Part shown: positions 33,501 through 42,411 of the stretch, piece by piece
Layout: each line of letters starts with the position of its first letter
How positions within the stretch are numbered: position 1 is the stretch's first letter
From: Methylobacillus methanolivorans
Lineage (GTDB): Bacteria > Pseudomonadota > Gammaproteobacteria > Burkholderiales > Methylophilaceae
Reading direction: 5' to 3'
Length of the DNA stretch: 64,000 bases
Assembly: GCF_044751345.1 (NCBI RefSeq)
Contig: NZ_JBIWXY010000001.1
Location: forward strand, 1,054,001 to 1,118,000
Program-made: the position numbers and the translations under genes
The notes under the pieces: model-generated
What the model was told of the DNA's origin: nothing
The model's database searches: none
The model's input: the letters and a program-made list of their open reading frames with translations, nothing else

Positions 33501-33719
33501 ATGATCCCCGAATCCTATCTGGTCATCTATTTCGTCTCACTTGGCTTGTGCCTGCTTTCCACTATCTACAAAACCACCTGCTTCAAGAACATGCTCTGCC
33601 GGCAAATCCTTGGCAACGTGTTCTGGAGCCTGATCCCGGTAATGAACACCTTCAAGGCATTGCTGTGGCTGATGTCGTTAGTGATCGTCGGTCTGGACAA
33701 GCTGCGCTCCAAGGCCTGA
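33501..33719 (+). CDS. Small membrane protein of unknown function
   Basis: A 72-residue protein with two hydrophobic segments (about residues 5-21 and 42-64) flanking a Cys-containing loop (KTTCFKNMLCRQ). The ATG at 33501 is preceded by AAGGAG, which supports real translation. I do not recognise a family. It lies 52 bp after tadA and is convergent with the rhomboid gene. Confidence 0.6.
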   Translation: MIPESYLVIYFVSLGLCLLSTIYKTTCFKNMLCRQILGNVFWSLIPVMNTFKALLWLMSLVIVGLDKLRSKA

Positions 33720-33726
33720 CCAGTAG

Positions 33727-34800
33727 TTACGGCAAGGGCTTGGCAGGAAGATTAGGCTGCTTGCCCTGCTTCAGCTCCTCGGCGATGGCACGCGATGCAT
33801 CGCGCTTCTGCTTGGTATATTGCAAGATACTTTCCAGTTGCGCCGCTGATGGCAGCCTGGGGTCATAAGGCAATTGCGACAAAGCCTCGTAACGCTCCTG
33901 ATAGCGGTCGGTAATGTCGTTCTCGATCTGCTCGCCCAACTCAAAATAGGTCACGTTGCCCTGCTTGCTCTCGTGCATGATATTCAACCAGGATCGATTA
34001 ATCGCCTGGTCTTCCTGGATAAAGGCATTTATCTGCTTTTGCAGCAACAACTCCTCACCCCAGTTGTACTTTGGCTCAGGCAGCTTGATCAGCATCAACC
34101 CCACTGCCGCTGCCAGCACTGCGCCAGCCACCAGCCTGGGTAAACGCGGGATCAAGGCATGCACTTGCAACCCTCGCATCAACATCAAGCCAGACAACAA
34201 GCCAGCCACAAAGCCGCCGATATGCGCAGCATTATCAATGCTAGGGATCATGAAGCCCAATGCAATCGTCGCGATCGCAAATACACAAGCCCCGCCAAAC
34301 AACCAGCGGAATTCGTGCCTATCCAGCACAGCCCGCTCCTGCCAGAGAAATACAATCAGGGCGCCATAAATACCAAAAATGGCCCCTGAAGCCCCGCCAG
34401 ATACCGCCTGATTGCCTTGCCATACCAGCGACACCAGGTTACCTAGCAGACCACTGACGAGATAGATCGTGAGATAGCGCCAGTGCCCATACATGCGCTC
34501 GACCAACTGCCCACCATCCCAGAATGCAATCATGTTCAATGTCAGGTGCACCGCGCCAAAATGCAGGAACAAGGCAGTAAACAAACGCCACCATTCGCCA
34601 TCTTGGGTCGCAGGGCCAAAATTGGCCCCCCAGGCCAACTGCACATTGTTGGGCGAATGCCAGAAGCCAGCCCCATTAAACAACATCAACACAAACACCA
34701 ACAGATTGGCTGCAATCAGGCACTTGGTCACCGGGATACCCGGCGTACGTTGTTTGATGGCAGCCCCTAGGGAAGGCCAGTTTTTGGTGAGATCAGTCAT
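33727..34800 (-). CDS. Rhomboid family intramembrane serine protease
   Basis: The 357-residue protein has the rhomboid core with about six helices: HFGAVHLTLNMIAFWDGG (the HxxxN segment), catalytic Ser in GGASGAIFGIYGA and catalytic His in NAAHIGGFVAGLLSGLML. A soluble C-terminal region of about 120 mostly polar residues follows one further hydrophobic helix. The length exceeds a bare rhomboid, and the tail is of unknown role. A terminator of the upstream gene separates it from the Bax-inhibitor gene. Confidence 0.92.
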   Translation of the reverse strand: MTDLTKNWPSLGAAIKQRTPGIPVTKCLIAANLLVFVLMLFNGAGFWHSPNNVQLAWGANFGPATQDGEWWRLFTALFLHFGAVHLTLNMIAFWDGGQLVERMYGHWRYLTIYLVSGLLGNLVSLVWQGNQAVSGGASGAIFGIYGALIVFLWQERAVLDRHEFRWLFGGACVFAIATIALGFMIPSIDNAAHIGGFVAGLLSGLMLMRGLQVHALIPRLPRLVAGAVLAAAVGLMLIKLPEPKYNWGEELLLQKQINAFIQEDQAINRSWLNIMHESKQGNVTYFELGEQIENDITDRYQERYEALSQLPYDPRLPSAAQLESILQYTKQKRDASRAIAEELKQGKQPNLPAKPLP

Positions 34801-34833
34801 GCAGTCAATTTAACAGGTAACACAGAAGCTCAA

Positions 34834-34860
34834 ACAAAAAACCCGCCACAAGGACGGGTT
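34834..34860 (-). terminator. Intrinsic terminator after the BI-1 gene
   Basis: On the minus strand AACCCGTCC pairs with GGCGGGTT (one mismatch) and is followed by a T-run. It sits just downstream of the Bax-inhibitor-1 gene. Confidence 0.75.
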
Positions 34861-34879
34861 CTTGATCAGCGAATCAAGC

Positions 34880-35566
34880 TTAGTCACGTTCGCCCATGAA
34901 TGCCATCAGCAATTGCAGCAGATTGACAAAGAGTTGGTAGATATTGATGTACAAAGACAAGGTTGCCATCACATAGTTGGTTTCGCCACCACGTACGATG
35001 CGATTCACATCAAACAAGATGAAGCCTGAGAACAACAATACGGCAATCGCGGAAATCGCCAGCGAAGCAGCAGGCACCTGGAAGAACATATTAGCCAACG
35101 AAGCAACAATCAACAGAATCAGGCCAACCATGAGGAAATTGCCCATGAAGCTGAAATCCTTCTTGGTGGTAGCACCAATACCAGCCAGGGTCATGAAGAT
35201 CAGACCAGTACCACCTGCAGCCAAGCCAACCAGCTGGCCACCATTACGCAGATTCAATGCTACTTGCAAGATAGGGCCAAGCATCAGGCCCATGAAGAAA
35301 GTCAGGCCCAGCAGCAAAACCACGCCGAAGCTGTTATTGCGGTTAGCGGAAATCGCGAAGAACAGGCCAAACATCACGGCCAGCATAATCAAGGAAGACA
35401 TGATCGGGCTAGCCGCCATCCATGAGAAATTCATGGACATGCCGACCAGCGCGCCAATCACGGTTGGGATCATGGTCAAGCCCAACAACATATAAGTATT
35501 GCGTAATACCTTGTGTGCGCTCGCTGGCAGCGTTTGTGTATTAGCGACTTGATAATTCGTTTGCAT
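34880..35566 (-). CDS. Bax inhibitor-1/YccA family membrane protein
   Basis: The 228-residue protein has seven hydrophobic segments and the family text LRNTYMLLGLTMIPTVIG, FGVVLLLGLTFFMGLMLGP and ILFDVNRIVRGGETNYVMATLSLYINIYQLFVNLL near the C-terminus, with the paired Asp region of BI-1 calcium-leak channels. In E. coli, YccA modulates the FtsH protease. It has its own terminator and a strong AGGGGG ribosome site before the ATG. Confidence 0.92.
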   Translation of the reverse strand: MQTNYQVANTQTLPASAHKVLRNTYMLLGLTMIPTVIGALVGMSMNFSWMAASPIMSSLIMLAVMFGLFFAISANRNNSFGVVLLLGLTFFMGLMLGPILQVALNLRNGGQLVGLAAGGTGLIFMTLAGIGATTKKDFSFMGNFLMVGLILLIVASLANMFFQVPAASLAISAIAVLLFSGFILFDVNRIVRGGETNYVMATLSLYINIYQLFVNLLQLLMAFMGERD

Positions 35567-35905
35567 CTATGGTACCCCCTAGGAAAAAACTGAAACTAAG
35601 CCTAAGACTAGCTAATAACTGTGAAAGTTTCAACCGTTTGCACCGAATCAAACCCAGCGAAACCATTGTAGTTCGAGATATTTGCTCTAAATTATTTGCA
35701 CTTTTCGAGTCAGCGCTATTAAACACCTGAAAGCTAAAATGTCATAATCACTGAAACCCGCGACCAGCCTCAAAAACAAGTCCTGTTAGTTCCTTCGGGC
35801 TATTGCCGCCCTACTTGCTCCATCATATTCTCGCCCCATCAATTTAAAACAATATCAACTTGATATTAATTTCGCTGTTAAATATCTCTTTAGGGGCAAT
35901 ACAAA
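35567..35905. other. AT-rich divergent intergenic region
   Basis: About 340 bp between BI-1 (minus) and the PEP-CTERM gene (plus), more AT-rich than its surroundings. A weak plus-strand promoter may be TTGATA near 35860 with a TATCTC-like -10. The stretch 35758-35830 is GC-richer with possible local pairing, but I could not fit it to a known riboswitch. No coding sequence is supported. Confidence 0.4.
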
Positions 35906-36433
35906 ATGAAGGCAATGAATCTCAAGGCAATTCTGTTGGCTGTTTCACTGATCGGTGCAACTGCTAGCGCGCAAGCTGCTGCAGTAGTTGAATTTGACGC
36001 TGATAACTCAACAGCAACTGAACAGCTTTACACATTTCAAAGCAAAAACCTGACTGGCGGTAGTTTTGATGATTGGATTTCTTTCTCTGTTGATAGCTAC
36101 GCTGCTCTTAGCGCAGGCATCAACGGCAATAGCACCAAAAGTGTAATTTTTACTGCTTTCGATCTTTATGACGCACAAAATGGCACACGACTGACCATTG
36201 GTGATCTTTTATCGTACTCCGCAAAGCTGACTTACGGCGCTATTGAGGTTGATTCCATTGCTCCTGCACAATACTGGATCAACATCAAAGGTACCTACAC
36301 AGGCATCCCTTCATACAATGGCAACATCGCCCTGATCGCAGCTGTTCCAGAGCCAAGCACCTATGGCATGCTGGCACTGGGCCTGGGTCTGATCGGTTTT
36401 GCAGCGCGTAGCCGTTCCAAGTTCTCTGCTTAA
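35906..36433 (+). CDS. PEP-CTERM sorting-domain exported protein
   Basis: The 175-residue protein has a signal peptide (cleavage near SAQA, residue 24) and a classic C-terminal PEP-CTERM tag: VPEPSTYGML, a hydrophobic helix (LALGLGLIGFA) and a basic tail (ARSRSK). The middle is Ser/Thr/Asn-rich and beta-like, with a FDDWISF motif. Such proteins are processed by exosortase and linked to exopolysaccharide; no exosortase or EPS gene is in the window. Base composition is slightly more AT-rich than its neighbours. It has its own terminator. Confidence 0.9.
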   Translation: MKAMNLKAILLAVSLIGATASAQAAAVVEFDADNSTATEQLYTFQSKNLTGGSFDDWISFSVDSYAALSAGINGNSTKSVIFTAFDLYDAQNGTRLTIGDLLSYSAKLTYGAIEVDSIAPAQYWINIKGTYTGIPSYNGNIALIAAVPEPSTYGMLALGLGLIGFAARSRSKFSA

Positions 36434-36452
36434 TTTTTAGCATTGAACCAAT

Positions 36453-36478
36453 AAAAAACCCGCTTAGGCGGGTTTTTT
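36453..36478. terminator. Bidirectional terminator
   Basis: AAAAAACCCGC and GCGGGTTTTTT form a perfect hairpin with loop TTAG, between the PEP-CTERM gene and the convergent nagZ. Confidence 0.88.
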
Positions 36479-36495
36479 ATTGTCTATTCAACAAC

Positions 36496-37545
36496 TCAAG
36501 CAAACGGCAGATCACCATCTGCCTTGCCTACCAAGCCAACTCGGTGCACTGCGTGCATAAAATCCGGGTCCTCGTGCAAGGCCACCATGCCGGATGGGTG
36601 GCGGCCCCCATGCATGCGGGCAAGCCGGGCCAGGCTTTGTGCCTGAATATCCCACTTCAGGTTAGCCAATAGCTCATCGGCCTTGTCAGGTTGGTTGCAG
36701 AGCAACACCATGTCACAACCGGCATTGAGTGCAGCCAGCGCACGCTGGGTCACATCCCCTGCCACACCGGCTCCTTCCATCGACAGATCATCGCTAAAAA
36801 TAACACCATTGAAGCCCAGGCGCTGGCGCAGGACTTTTTGCAGCCAACGCTCGGAGAAACCGGCGGGTTTGTCATCGACCTTTGGATAGATAACGTGGGC
36901 AGGCATGATGGCCTGGATGCCGTCATCAATTAATTGACGGAAGGTTTGCATATCGGTTGAGGCGATCTGATCGAACTCGCGTTCATCAACGGGGATAGCC
37001 ACATGCGAATCAGCCACCACATAGCCATGACCAGGGAAATGCTTGCCGACAGCCGCCATGCCACCGCGTTTTAGGCCTTGAATCAGGGAAAATGCCAGCT
37101 CGTTAATGGCTTGCTTGTCGCCGTGAAAAGCGCGATCACCGATCACCTGGCTTTCACCGTAATCCATATCCAGCACGGGCGTAAAGCTGAAGTCAATGCC
37201 ATGGGCGCGTAGCTCTGCCGCAATGATCCAGCCAGCCTCCTCTGCCAACTGCCTGGCTTTGCGCGGATGCTCATCCCAAATCTTGCCAAACTCGCGCATG
37301 GGTGGGATACGTGTAAAGCCCTCACGAAACCGCTGCACGCGCCCGCCCTCGTGATCAACAGCGATCAGCAAGGGGGGCTGACGCACGGCATGAATGCTTT
37401 CGGTCAACGCCTTCAGTTGAGAGGGTGACTCAAAGTTGCGTGCAAACAGAATCACGCCACCCACCAAAGGGTGGCGGATGCGGCGAATGTCTGCTGGAGT
37501 AAGCTCGGTGCCGACGACATCGAGCATGATAGGGCCAAGTGTCAT
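36496..37545 (-). CDS. nagZ: Beta-N-acetylhexosaminidase
   Basis: The 349-residue cytoplasmic glycoside hydrolase family 3 enzyme removes GlcNAc from anhydromuropeptides during cell-wall recycling. AVGKHFPGHGYVVADSHVAIP carries the Lys-His substrate site and the mobile Asp/His loop, and VIFSDDLSMEGA contains the catalytic Asp. Length and order match NagZ. It stands next to the J-domain gene on the same strand, 27 bp away. Confidence 0.95.
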   Translation of the reverse strand: MTLGPIMLDVVGTELTPADIRRIRHPLVGGVILFARNFESPSQLKALTESIHAVRQPPLLIAVDHEGGRVQRFREGFTRIPPMREFGKIWDEHPRKARQLAEEAGWIIAAELRAHGIDFSFTPVLDMDYGESQVIGDRAFHGDKQAINELAFSLIQGLKRGGMAAVGKHFPGHGYVVADSHVAIPVDEREFDQIASTDMQTFRQLIDDGIQAIMPAHVIYPKVDDKPAGFSERWLQKVLRQRLGFNGVIFSDDLSMEGAGVAGDVTQRALAALNAGCDMVLLCNQPDKADELLANLKWDIQAQSLARLARMHGGRHPSGMVALHEDPDFMHAVHRVGLVGKADGDLPFA

Positions 37546-37572
37546 GGATAATAATCCGGGGAAATAGTGTGT

Positions 37573-39099
37573 TTAAATGAAGAAACCCAGCAGGATAAAA
37601 GGCAAGCCCATCGCCAGATAGTTCCAGTATTTTATACGCTGGGCAAGCTGGACGTGGCTCCAGTGCTTGGCAAACGCCATGCGAGATAAGCCATACCAAC
37701 CTCCCGCGATGATACAAACACCACCAAAATGCAGCAATAGAAGAGGATTGGCAACATAAGGCTGGAATACGGAAAGTAACATCAACATTGGCAGCGCAAG
37801 AAAATTAAGCCCAAACCATTCCTTGAAATCGCGCAGAAATAAATACGGCAAGAGATACGACACCATGGCCAATAGAATCAAGGGCACTCCCTCTGGCAGG
37901 CTGGCAAGCAAGCCAATGTCCACCAGGCTGAACAGAATCACAGCAGGGACAGCAGCTGGATGTTGCAAAAGCCGACTCCAGGCTTGCCAGAAGCCTTGGC
38001 GATAAGGTGCGGTCATGAAAGTAAATTGACCATAAGCAATACGGCCACCATACAAGGCAGCAAATAAGATGCCCCACAGAGGCAATAACATAATGGTCTC
38101 GGCTTGAATCTGCTCCCGCGTAAACAACGCCAGTACCAGTGCAACAAAGGCGAGTACGGTGCCAGTGTTGTCGAACAACGGCCACAGGGTACGATTTTCA
38201 TCCAGGGTGTATTGGCGCCACCAGCTCACCGAGCCATCATTGAGGTACTTGTAAATTTCTGGACAATATTCATCCCAATGCTCAAATAACTGGCGAAACA
38301 GTGTTATTTGCTTGGGACGCAGCAATGCCTCCATGCGAAACAGCCAAGTCCTAGGCGCTTGCTTGAGCATCTTCACCACACGTTTCAACATGGGGTTGTC
38401 CGGGTTGACGGCGTGTATCGTCTCCCAGGCCAGCGAAAATTCGTAGCGATACCAGAAACACCTGATAAGCCATGCCTCATCACGGCGGTGGAGCGAATTG
38501 GCGTTCCAATCAAAGAAACTGCCAACGAAACGCATGACATCGGAGCGTATGGAAGGCTGATCACCTTCGATGGCAATATTCAGCAAGGCATGCTCAAGGA
38601 ACTGACGCGCATCCATGTGTATAAACCAATCCTGCTCAAGATAACGTGTCAGCCAAGATGCCATTTCCTGTTCAGCATGTTTGGCCTGCACGCACTCCCA
38701 TATATAGCTGGCATGCGTACGCGCTTCTTCGTATAAAGGCTGGACAACGTCATGCAGGACGGGCTCGGCAGATAGCTCAGTACGAGAATCTGGCTGCGGC
38801 TGGAGCGTCTCCTGCTCCAGATAGATGTTGATCTGTGGTACGACTGATGATGGCGTATCAGGCAGATTGCTAGCCATCTCAGCAGATGCTAGTGATTGCG
38901 ACATTTGCGCTGACGGCTCAACCTCATGCAGGTATTGCGCCATACTGCGCGCCTCCTCAAAAGCCATGCGCAGGCGCTGGAAAGCAACAGGGTCATCCTC
39001 CGGCTTGTGTTGCTTGAGCTTGGCAGCATAAGCACGTTTGATGGCATGCTGGTCTGAGGTCTGCTCAATCCCCAGTATTTCCCAGGTGCCTGCCGTCAT
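37573..39099 (-). CDS. Membrane J-domain-like protein, HscC partner (DjlB/DjlC type)
   Basis: A 508-residue protein. Residues 1-55 resemble a J-domain (WEILGIEQTSDQHAIKRAYAAKLKQHKPEDDPVAFQRLRMAFEEA) in which the canonical HPD is replaced by HKPEDD. A helical middle part follows, and the C-terminal third has several hydrophobic segments. DjlB and DjlC of E. coli have this layout and stimulate HscC. Its start overlaps the hscC stop by 4 bp, which strongly supports partnership. Confidence 0.82.
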   Translation of the reverse strand: MTAGTWEILGIEQTSDQHAIKRAYAAKLKQHKPEDDPVAFQRLRMAFEEARSMAQYLHEVEPSAQMSQSLASAEMASNLPDTPSSVVPQINIYLEQETLQPQPDSRTELSAEPVLHDVVQPLYEEARTHASYIWECVQAKHAEQEMASWLTRYLEQDWFIHMDARQFLEHALLNIAIEGDQPSIRSDVMRFVGSFFDWNANSLHRRDEAWLIRCFWYRYEFSLAWETIHAVNPDNPMLKRVVKMLKQAPRTWLFRMEALLRPKQITLFRQLFEHWDEYCPEIYKYLNDGSVSWWRQYTLDENRTLWPLFDNTGTVLAFVALVLALFTREQIQAETIMLLPLWGILFAALYGGRIAYGQFTFMTAPYRQGFWQAWSRLLQHPAAVPAVILFSLVDIGLLASLPEGVPLILLAMVSYLLPYLFLRDFKEWFGLNFLALPMLMLLSVFQPYVANPLLLLHFGGVCIIAGGWYGLSRMAFAKHWSHVQLAQRIKYWNYLAMGLPFILLGFFI

Positions 39100-40811
39100 A
39101 GCACAGGCCTGCCTTCCAGTTGGTCGGCATAGCCGCTCAGTTGCTCACGCACCTGCTGAATGGCGCGAGGCTCCTGCGTCTCCAGCGCATTCTCAAAAAC
39201 ACGCGTCCAATCAGAGACAATCTGCCGCTCCTGCCCAAGCATCTGTTGATACAGGCGCCCGAGACGAGCCAGTAATGCCTTGTTCTCAGCCTGCTCGCGC
39301 GGGGATATCTTCAGGTTTGCCAGCTTCTCCAGGCTATGTGCAATTTCCTGCGTAGTCATTGCCCCCGGAGTTTGCTCAATCACCAGAGCATAGCGTTGCT
39401 GGGTGGCCAACACGGTTGCTTCCACCTCGATCAGGCCATTGAGGTCATAGGTAAAACGCACATCCACATCGCGCCAGCCATTACTTTCCTTGGCGGAGGG
39501 CAATGTCACGTCGAGAGATCCAAGCAAAACGTTGTCCTTCACTTCACGGCTTTCCCCCTGAAAGATGCGCAAGGCAACGACCTTCTGCTCATCATTCAAG
39601 GGAGAAATCGGATGCGAACGGCTAGCGGGAATGACAGTATTACGTTCAATCACGGGTAGAAATATACCGTGGCGATATTGTCCGAGATTATTTTTTTCTG
39701 CCACTTCCACACCCAGGGTATAAGGGCAGACATCAGTCATCACCACATCATCCAGGGCCGCATCCTGCATCTTGAGACCAGCCTGCACAGCGGCACCAAT
39801 TACGATCGCCTCATCCGGGTGCACATCACGCCTGGGGAAGCGCCCCATCATTTTAGCCACGAGCCGATGGACGATAGGCATGCGTGTTGCACCGCCCACC
39901 AGCACGATCTCCTGCAAGTCAGCCACGCGTAAACCGGCATCACGCATCGCACGCTCGACAGGTTCACGTAGACGCTTGAGCAAGGGTGCGGTGATCTTCT
40001 CGAACTCCGCGTTATCCACAGTCCACTCCAGGCTGGTATCACCATCCACATAGCGAAACATCGCTTGCTCGCTTGAGGTTAGCTCACGCTTGACGCGCTC
40101 AGCCTCGCTGTTCAGCAACGCCATCTGATGAGGCTGGAGCTTATCCCGTTTGATTGCGGCCTTGGTGGCTTCGCGATCCAGAAAGGCCTGCACCAGCGCA
40201 TCGACAAAATCCTCGCCGCCGAGGTGATTGTCACCGGCCGTTGCTCGCACTTCCATTACGCCAGAAAACATTTCCAGAATGGAGATATCGAAGGTACCTC
40301 CACCTAAATCCAATACCAGAAACTGGCTGTCGTCGCCCCCCTGATGCAGGCCATAGGCCAGGGCAGCAGCAGTCGGTTCATTGAGTAGACGCTCCACCTT
40401 CAAGCCCGCAAGCTCACCCGCCAGCTTGGTGGCCTTGCGCTGTACATCGTTGAAATAAGCCGGGACAGTGATGATGGCCTCGGTGACTGGTTGCCCCAGG
40501 TAGTGTTCGGCATCAGCTTTCAGGCTTTTCAGGATCAGCGAGGAAAGCTCCTCAGGACGAAATACACGCTTGCCCAGCCTGACTTCATGCTGCGTGCCCA
40601 TATAACGCTTGAACAGCGCCGCCGTCTGCGATGGGTGCGACAGCATGCGGTCGCGCGCAGCAAGCCCAACCAGCACATCACCATTATCATCCAGACTGAC
40701 ACAGGAAGGAGTGAGGTGGTGTCCCAACGAGTTAGGGATAATGACAGCATGCCCATCTTGCCAAACAGCCACCAGGCTGTTGGTGGTGCCTAAGTCGATA
40801 CCAACAATCAT
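39096..40811 (-). CDS. hscC: Hsp70-family chaperone HscC
   Basis: The 571-residue protein is a short Hsp70: GIDLGTTNSLVAVW (phosphate 1), ITVPAYFNDVQRKATKLAGELAGLKVERLLNEPTAAALAYG, VLDLGGGTFDISILE (phosphate 2) and VGGATRMPIV (adenosine). The substrate-binding domain is short and its end lacks the long DnaK lid. GTTNS and the length match HscC, not DnaK. In E. coli, HscC binds sigma-70. It is coupled to a membrane J-domain protein. Confidence 0.9.
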   Translation of the reverse strand: MIVGIDLGTTNSLVAVWQDGHAVIIPNSLGHHLTPSCVSLDDNGDVLVGLAARDRMLSHPSQTAALFKRYMGTQHEVRLGKRVFRPEELSSLILKSLKADAEHYLGQPVTEAIITVPAYFNDVQRKATKLAGELAGLKVERLLNEPTAAALAYGLHQGGDDSQFLVLDLGGGTFDISILEMFSGVMEVRATAGDNHLGGEDFVDALVQAFLDREATKAAIKRDKLQPHQMALLNSEAERVKRELTSSEQAMFRYVDGDTSLEWTVDNAEFEKITAPLLKRLREPVERAMRDAGLRVADLQEIVLVGGATRMPIVHRLVAKMMGRFPRRDVHPDEAIVIGAAVQAGLKMQDAALDDVVMTDVCPYTLGVEVAEKNNLGQYRHGIFLPVIERNTVIPASRSHPISPLNDEQKVVALRIFQGESREVKDNVLLGSLDVTLPSAKESNGWRDVDVRFTYDLNGLIEVEATVLATQQRYALVIEQTPGAMTTQEIAHSLEKLANLKISPREQAENKALLARLGRLYQQMLGQERQIVSDWTRVFENALETQEPRAIQQVREQLSGYADQLEGRPVL

Positions 40812-40891
40812 GTGATGCCATACTCCCTTGCTACGTTATTTTGATTGATGCTATGCGCCGATCAGGCACATGGCGTGGTCATGTTGAGGTA

Positions 40892-41593
40892 CTAAGTTGA
40901 AATACTAAATGGATTGAAATCGGTATGCCTGTCATAGTAATCCTCGCTCTCAGCACGCTTGAGGAAAGCCACCACGCGATAAGTCACGGGCGTCAATACT
41001 ACCTCAACCCCGGTCTTGGCGAGAAACTGTGCAAACATCACCAAAGGCAGCTTGTCATCAGGAATAATGCCACTGCCATAGAAAGCTAAAGGGTAAAACA
41101 AAAGCGAATCAACGCCTTCGCCAACGACAGTGGAGCCTATCGTGCGCGTCCATAGCCACTTGCCCTCAGTCCACACCTTCATCTTGGCCAACACCATGGA
41201 GTTCACAAATTCGCCACAGGCAAAGGCGATCAACCCAGCCAGGGAAATGCGCCAGGCTGAGCCGAAAGCGACTTCATAGGCATGCTGGTTATGCCAAAAC
41301 GGCGCGGGCGGCAAGGCGACAATGATCCAGGCCATGGCGGAGGCAAAAGCCAAGGCAGCAAAACCAGTCCAGATCACGCGGCGTGAACGCGCAAAGCCAT
41401 AGACCTCGGTCAGCACATCGCCAAATACATAAGAAATCGGGAAAAACAGTACACCCGCGCCAAAGGTCAGGGTACCTATCCATGGCAGATCAAGCTGAGA
41501 AATCTTGGCAGGGCCGATGAGATTGGAGCAGACCAACACCACCACGAACGCCACCATGACGAAATCGTAATACCGGTAAGTACGCTGTTGCAT
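40892..41593 (-). CDS. yhhQ: Queuosine precursor transporter (YhhQ/VUT family)
   Basis: The 233-residue membrane protein has about six hydrophobic segments and the family motifs FPISYVFGDVLTEVYGF near residue 52 and FVNSMVLAKMKVWTEGKWLWTRTIGSTVVGEGVDSLLFYPLAF near residue 110. YhhQ imports preQ0/preQ1 for queuosine synthesis. It begins 23 bp after the dppC-like gene, so no separate preQ1 riboswitch fits there. Confidence 0.92.
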   Translation of the reverse strand: MQQRTYRYYDFVMVAFVVVLVCSNLIGPAKISQLDLPWIGTLTFGAGVLFFPISYVFGDVLTEVYGFARSRRVIWTGFAALAFASAMAWIIVALPPAPFWHNQHAYEVAFGSAWRISLAGLIAFACGEFVNSMVLAKMKVWTEGKWLWTRTIGSTVVGEGVDSLLFYPLAFYGSGIIPDDKLPLVMFAQFLAKTGVEVVLTPVTYRVVAFLKRAESEDYYDRHTDFNPFSIST

Positions 41594-41616
41594 GCCCCCT
41601 CTCCCGTTATTCCGTA

Positions 41617-42411
41617 TTAATCTCGCATGCGCCTGACATCCCAGGCATCGCGCAGTTGATCGCCCAACACGTTGATCGCCAGCACCACCGACATCAGGCT
41701 AATCCCAACAGCCAGCACATAATGCGGTGCCACCAGCAAATAGCGCACACCATCCCGCAACATGGAGCCCCAGGAGGCGTGTGGTGCTTGTATGCCCAGC
41801 CCAAGAAAAGACAAACTAGCCTCGGCAATCACCAAACCAGCAATGCTGTAAGTCGCTTCAACAACCAATGGCGCCGCTAATAGCGGTAGCATGTGCTTGC
41901 GCATGATGCGGCCTGCCGATGCGCCCAGCGATTGCGCTGCCTGTACATGCTGGCGTTGGCGCAGGCTCAAGGCCTGGGCACGCGTCAAGCGTGCATAGCC
42001 CACCCAGGAAGTCATGCACAACGCCAATAGCAAGTTATCCAGGCCAGGCCCCAACACGGCTGCGAACGCAATCGCCAGCAAAATACCGGGGAAGGCGAGA
42101 AACACATCCGTCACCTGCATCAGCAAACGGTCAACCCAGCCGCCACAATAGCCAGCTAGCAGGCCGATTGCCGTGCCTAGTGTCAGCGTCACCAGGGTCA
42201 CTACCAAGGCGACCAACAACGAAACCCCGGCCCCGGCAGCCAAGCGGGCGGCGATGTCTCGCCCCAGGTCATCGTTACCAAGCAAAGCGCCATGCCCAGG
42301 CAATGCCAGCACTTGTTGCAGATTGATGTCATCTGGCTTGAAGTCAAACAGCAGAGAACACGTCACGACCATCAACCAGAAAGCCAAGACCCAATACGGC
42401 CAGCGCCTCAT
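41617..42411 (-). CDS. Peptide-type ABC transporter permease (DppC-like)
   Basis: The 264-residue inner-membrane permease has the DppC/OppC N-terminus (GTDDLGRDI-like text as LLGNDDLGRDIAARLAAGA) and the EAA loop EASLSFLGLGIQAPHASWGSML. It forms a heterodimer with the adjacent DppB-like protein, whose stop it overlaps by 4 bp. No ATPase subunit gene follows in the window. Confidence 0.93.
   Translation of the reverse strand: MRRWPYWVLAFWLMVVTCSLLFDFKPDDINLQQVLALPGHGALLGNDDLGRDIAARLAAGAGVSLLVALVVTLVTLTLGTAIGLLAGYCGGWVDRLLMQVTDVFLAFPGILLAIAFAAVLGPGLDNLLLALCMTSWVGYARLTRAQALSLRQRQHVQAAQSLGASAGRIMRKHMLPLLAAPLVVEATYSIAGLVIAEASLSFLGLGIQAPHASWGSMLRDGVRYLLVAPHYVLAVGISLMSVVLAINVLGDQLRDAWDVRRMRD

Noticed and set aside
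35758..35830. Possible structured leader (riboswitch-like) before the PEP-CTERM gene
   Set aside because: Local pairing is possible, but I could not fit conserved c-di-GMP or other riboswitch cores.
41594..41616. preQ1 riboswitch for yhhQ
   Set aside because: The gap to the upstream gene is only 23 bp and yhhQ is within an operon, so there is no room.
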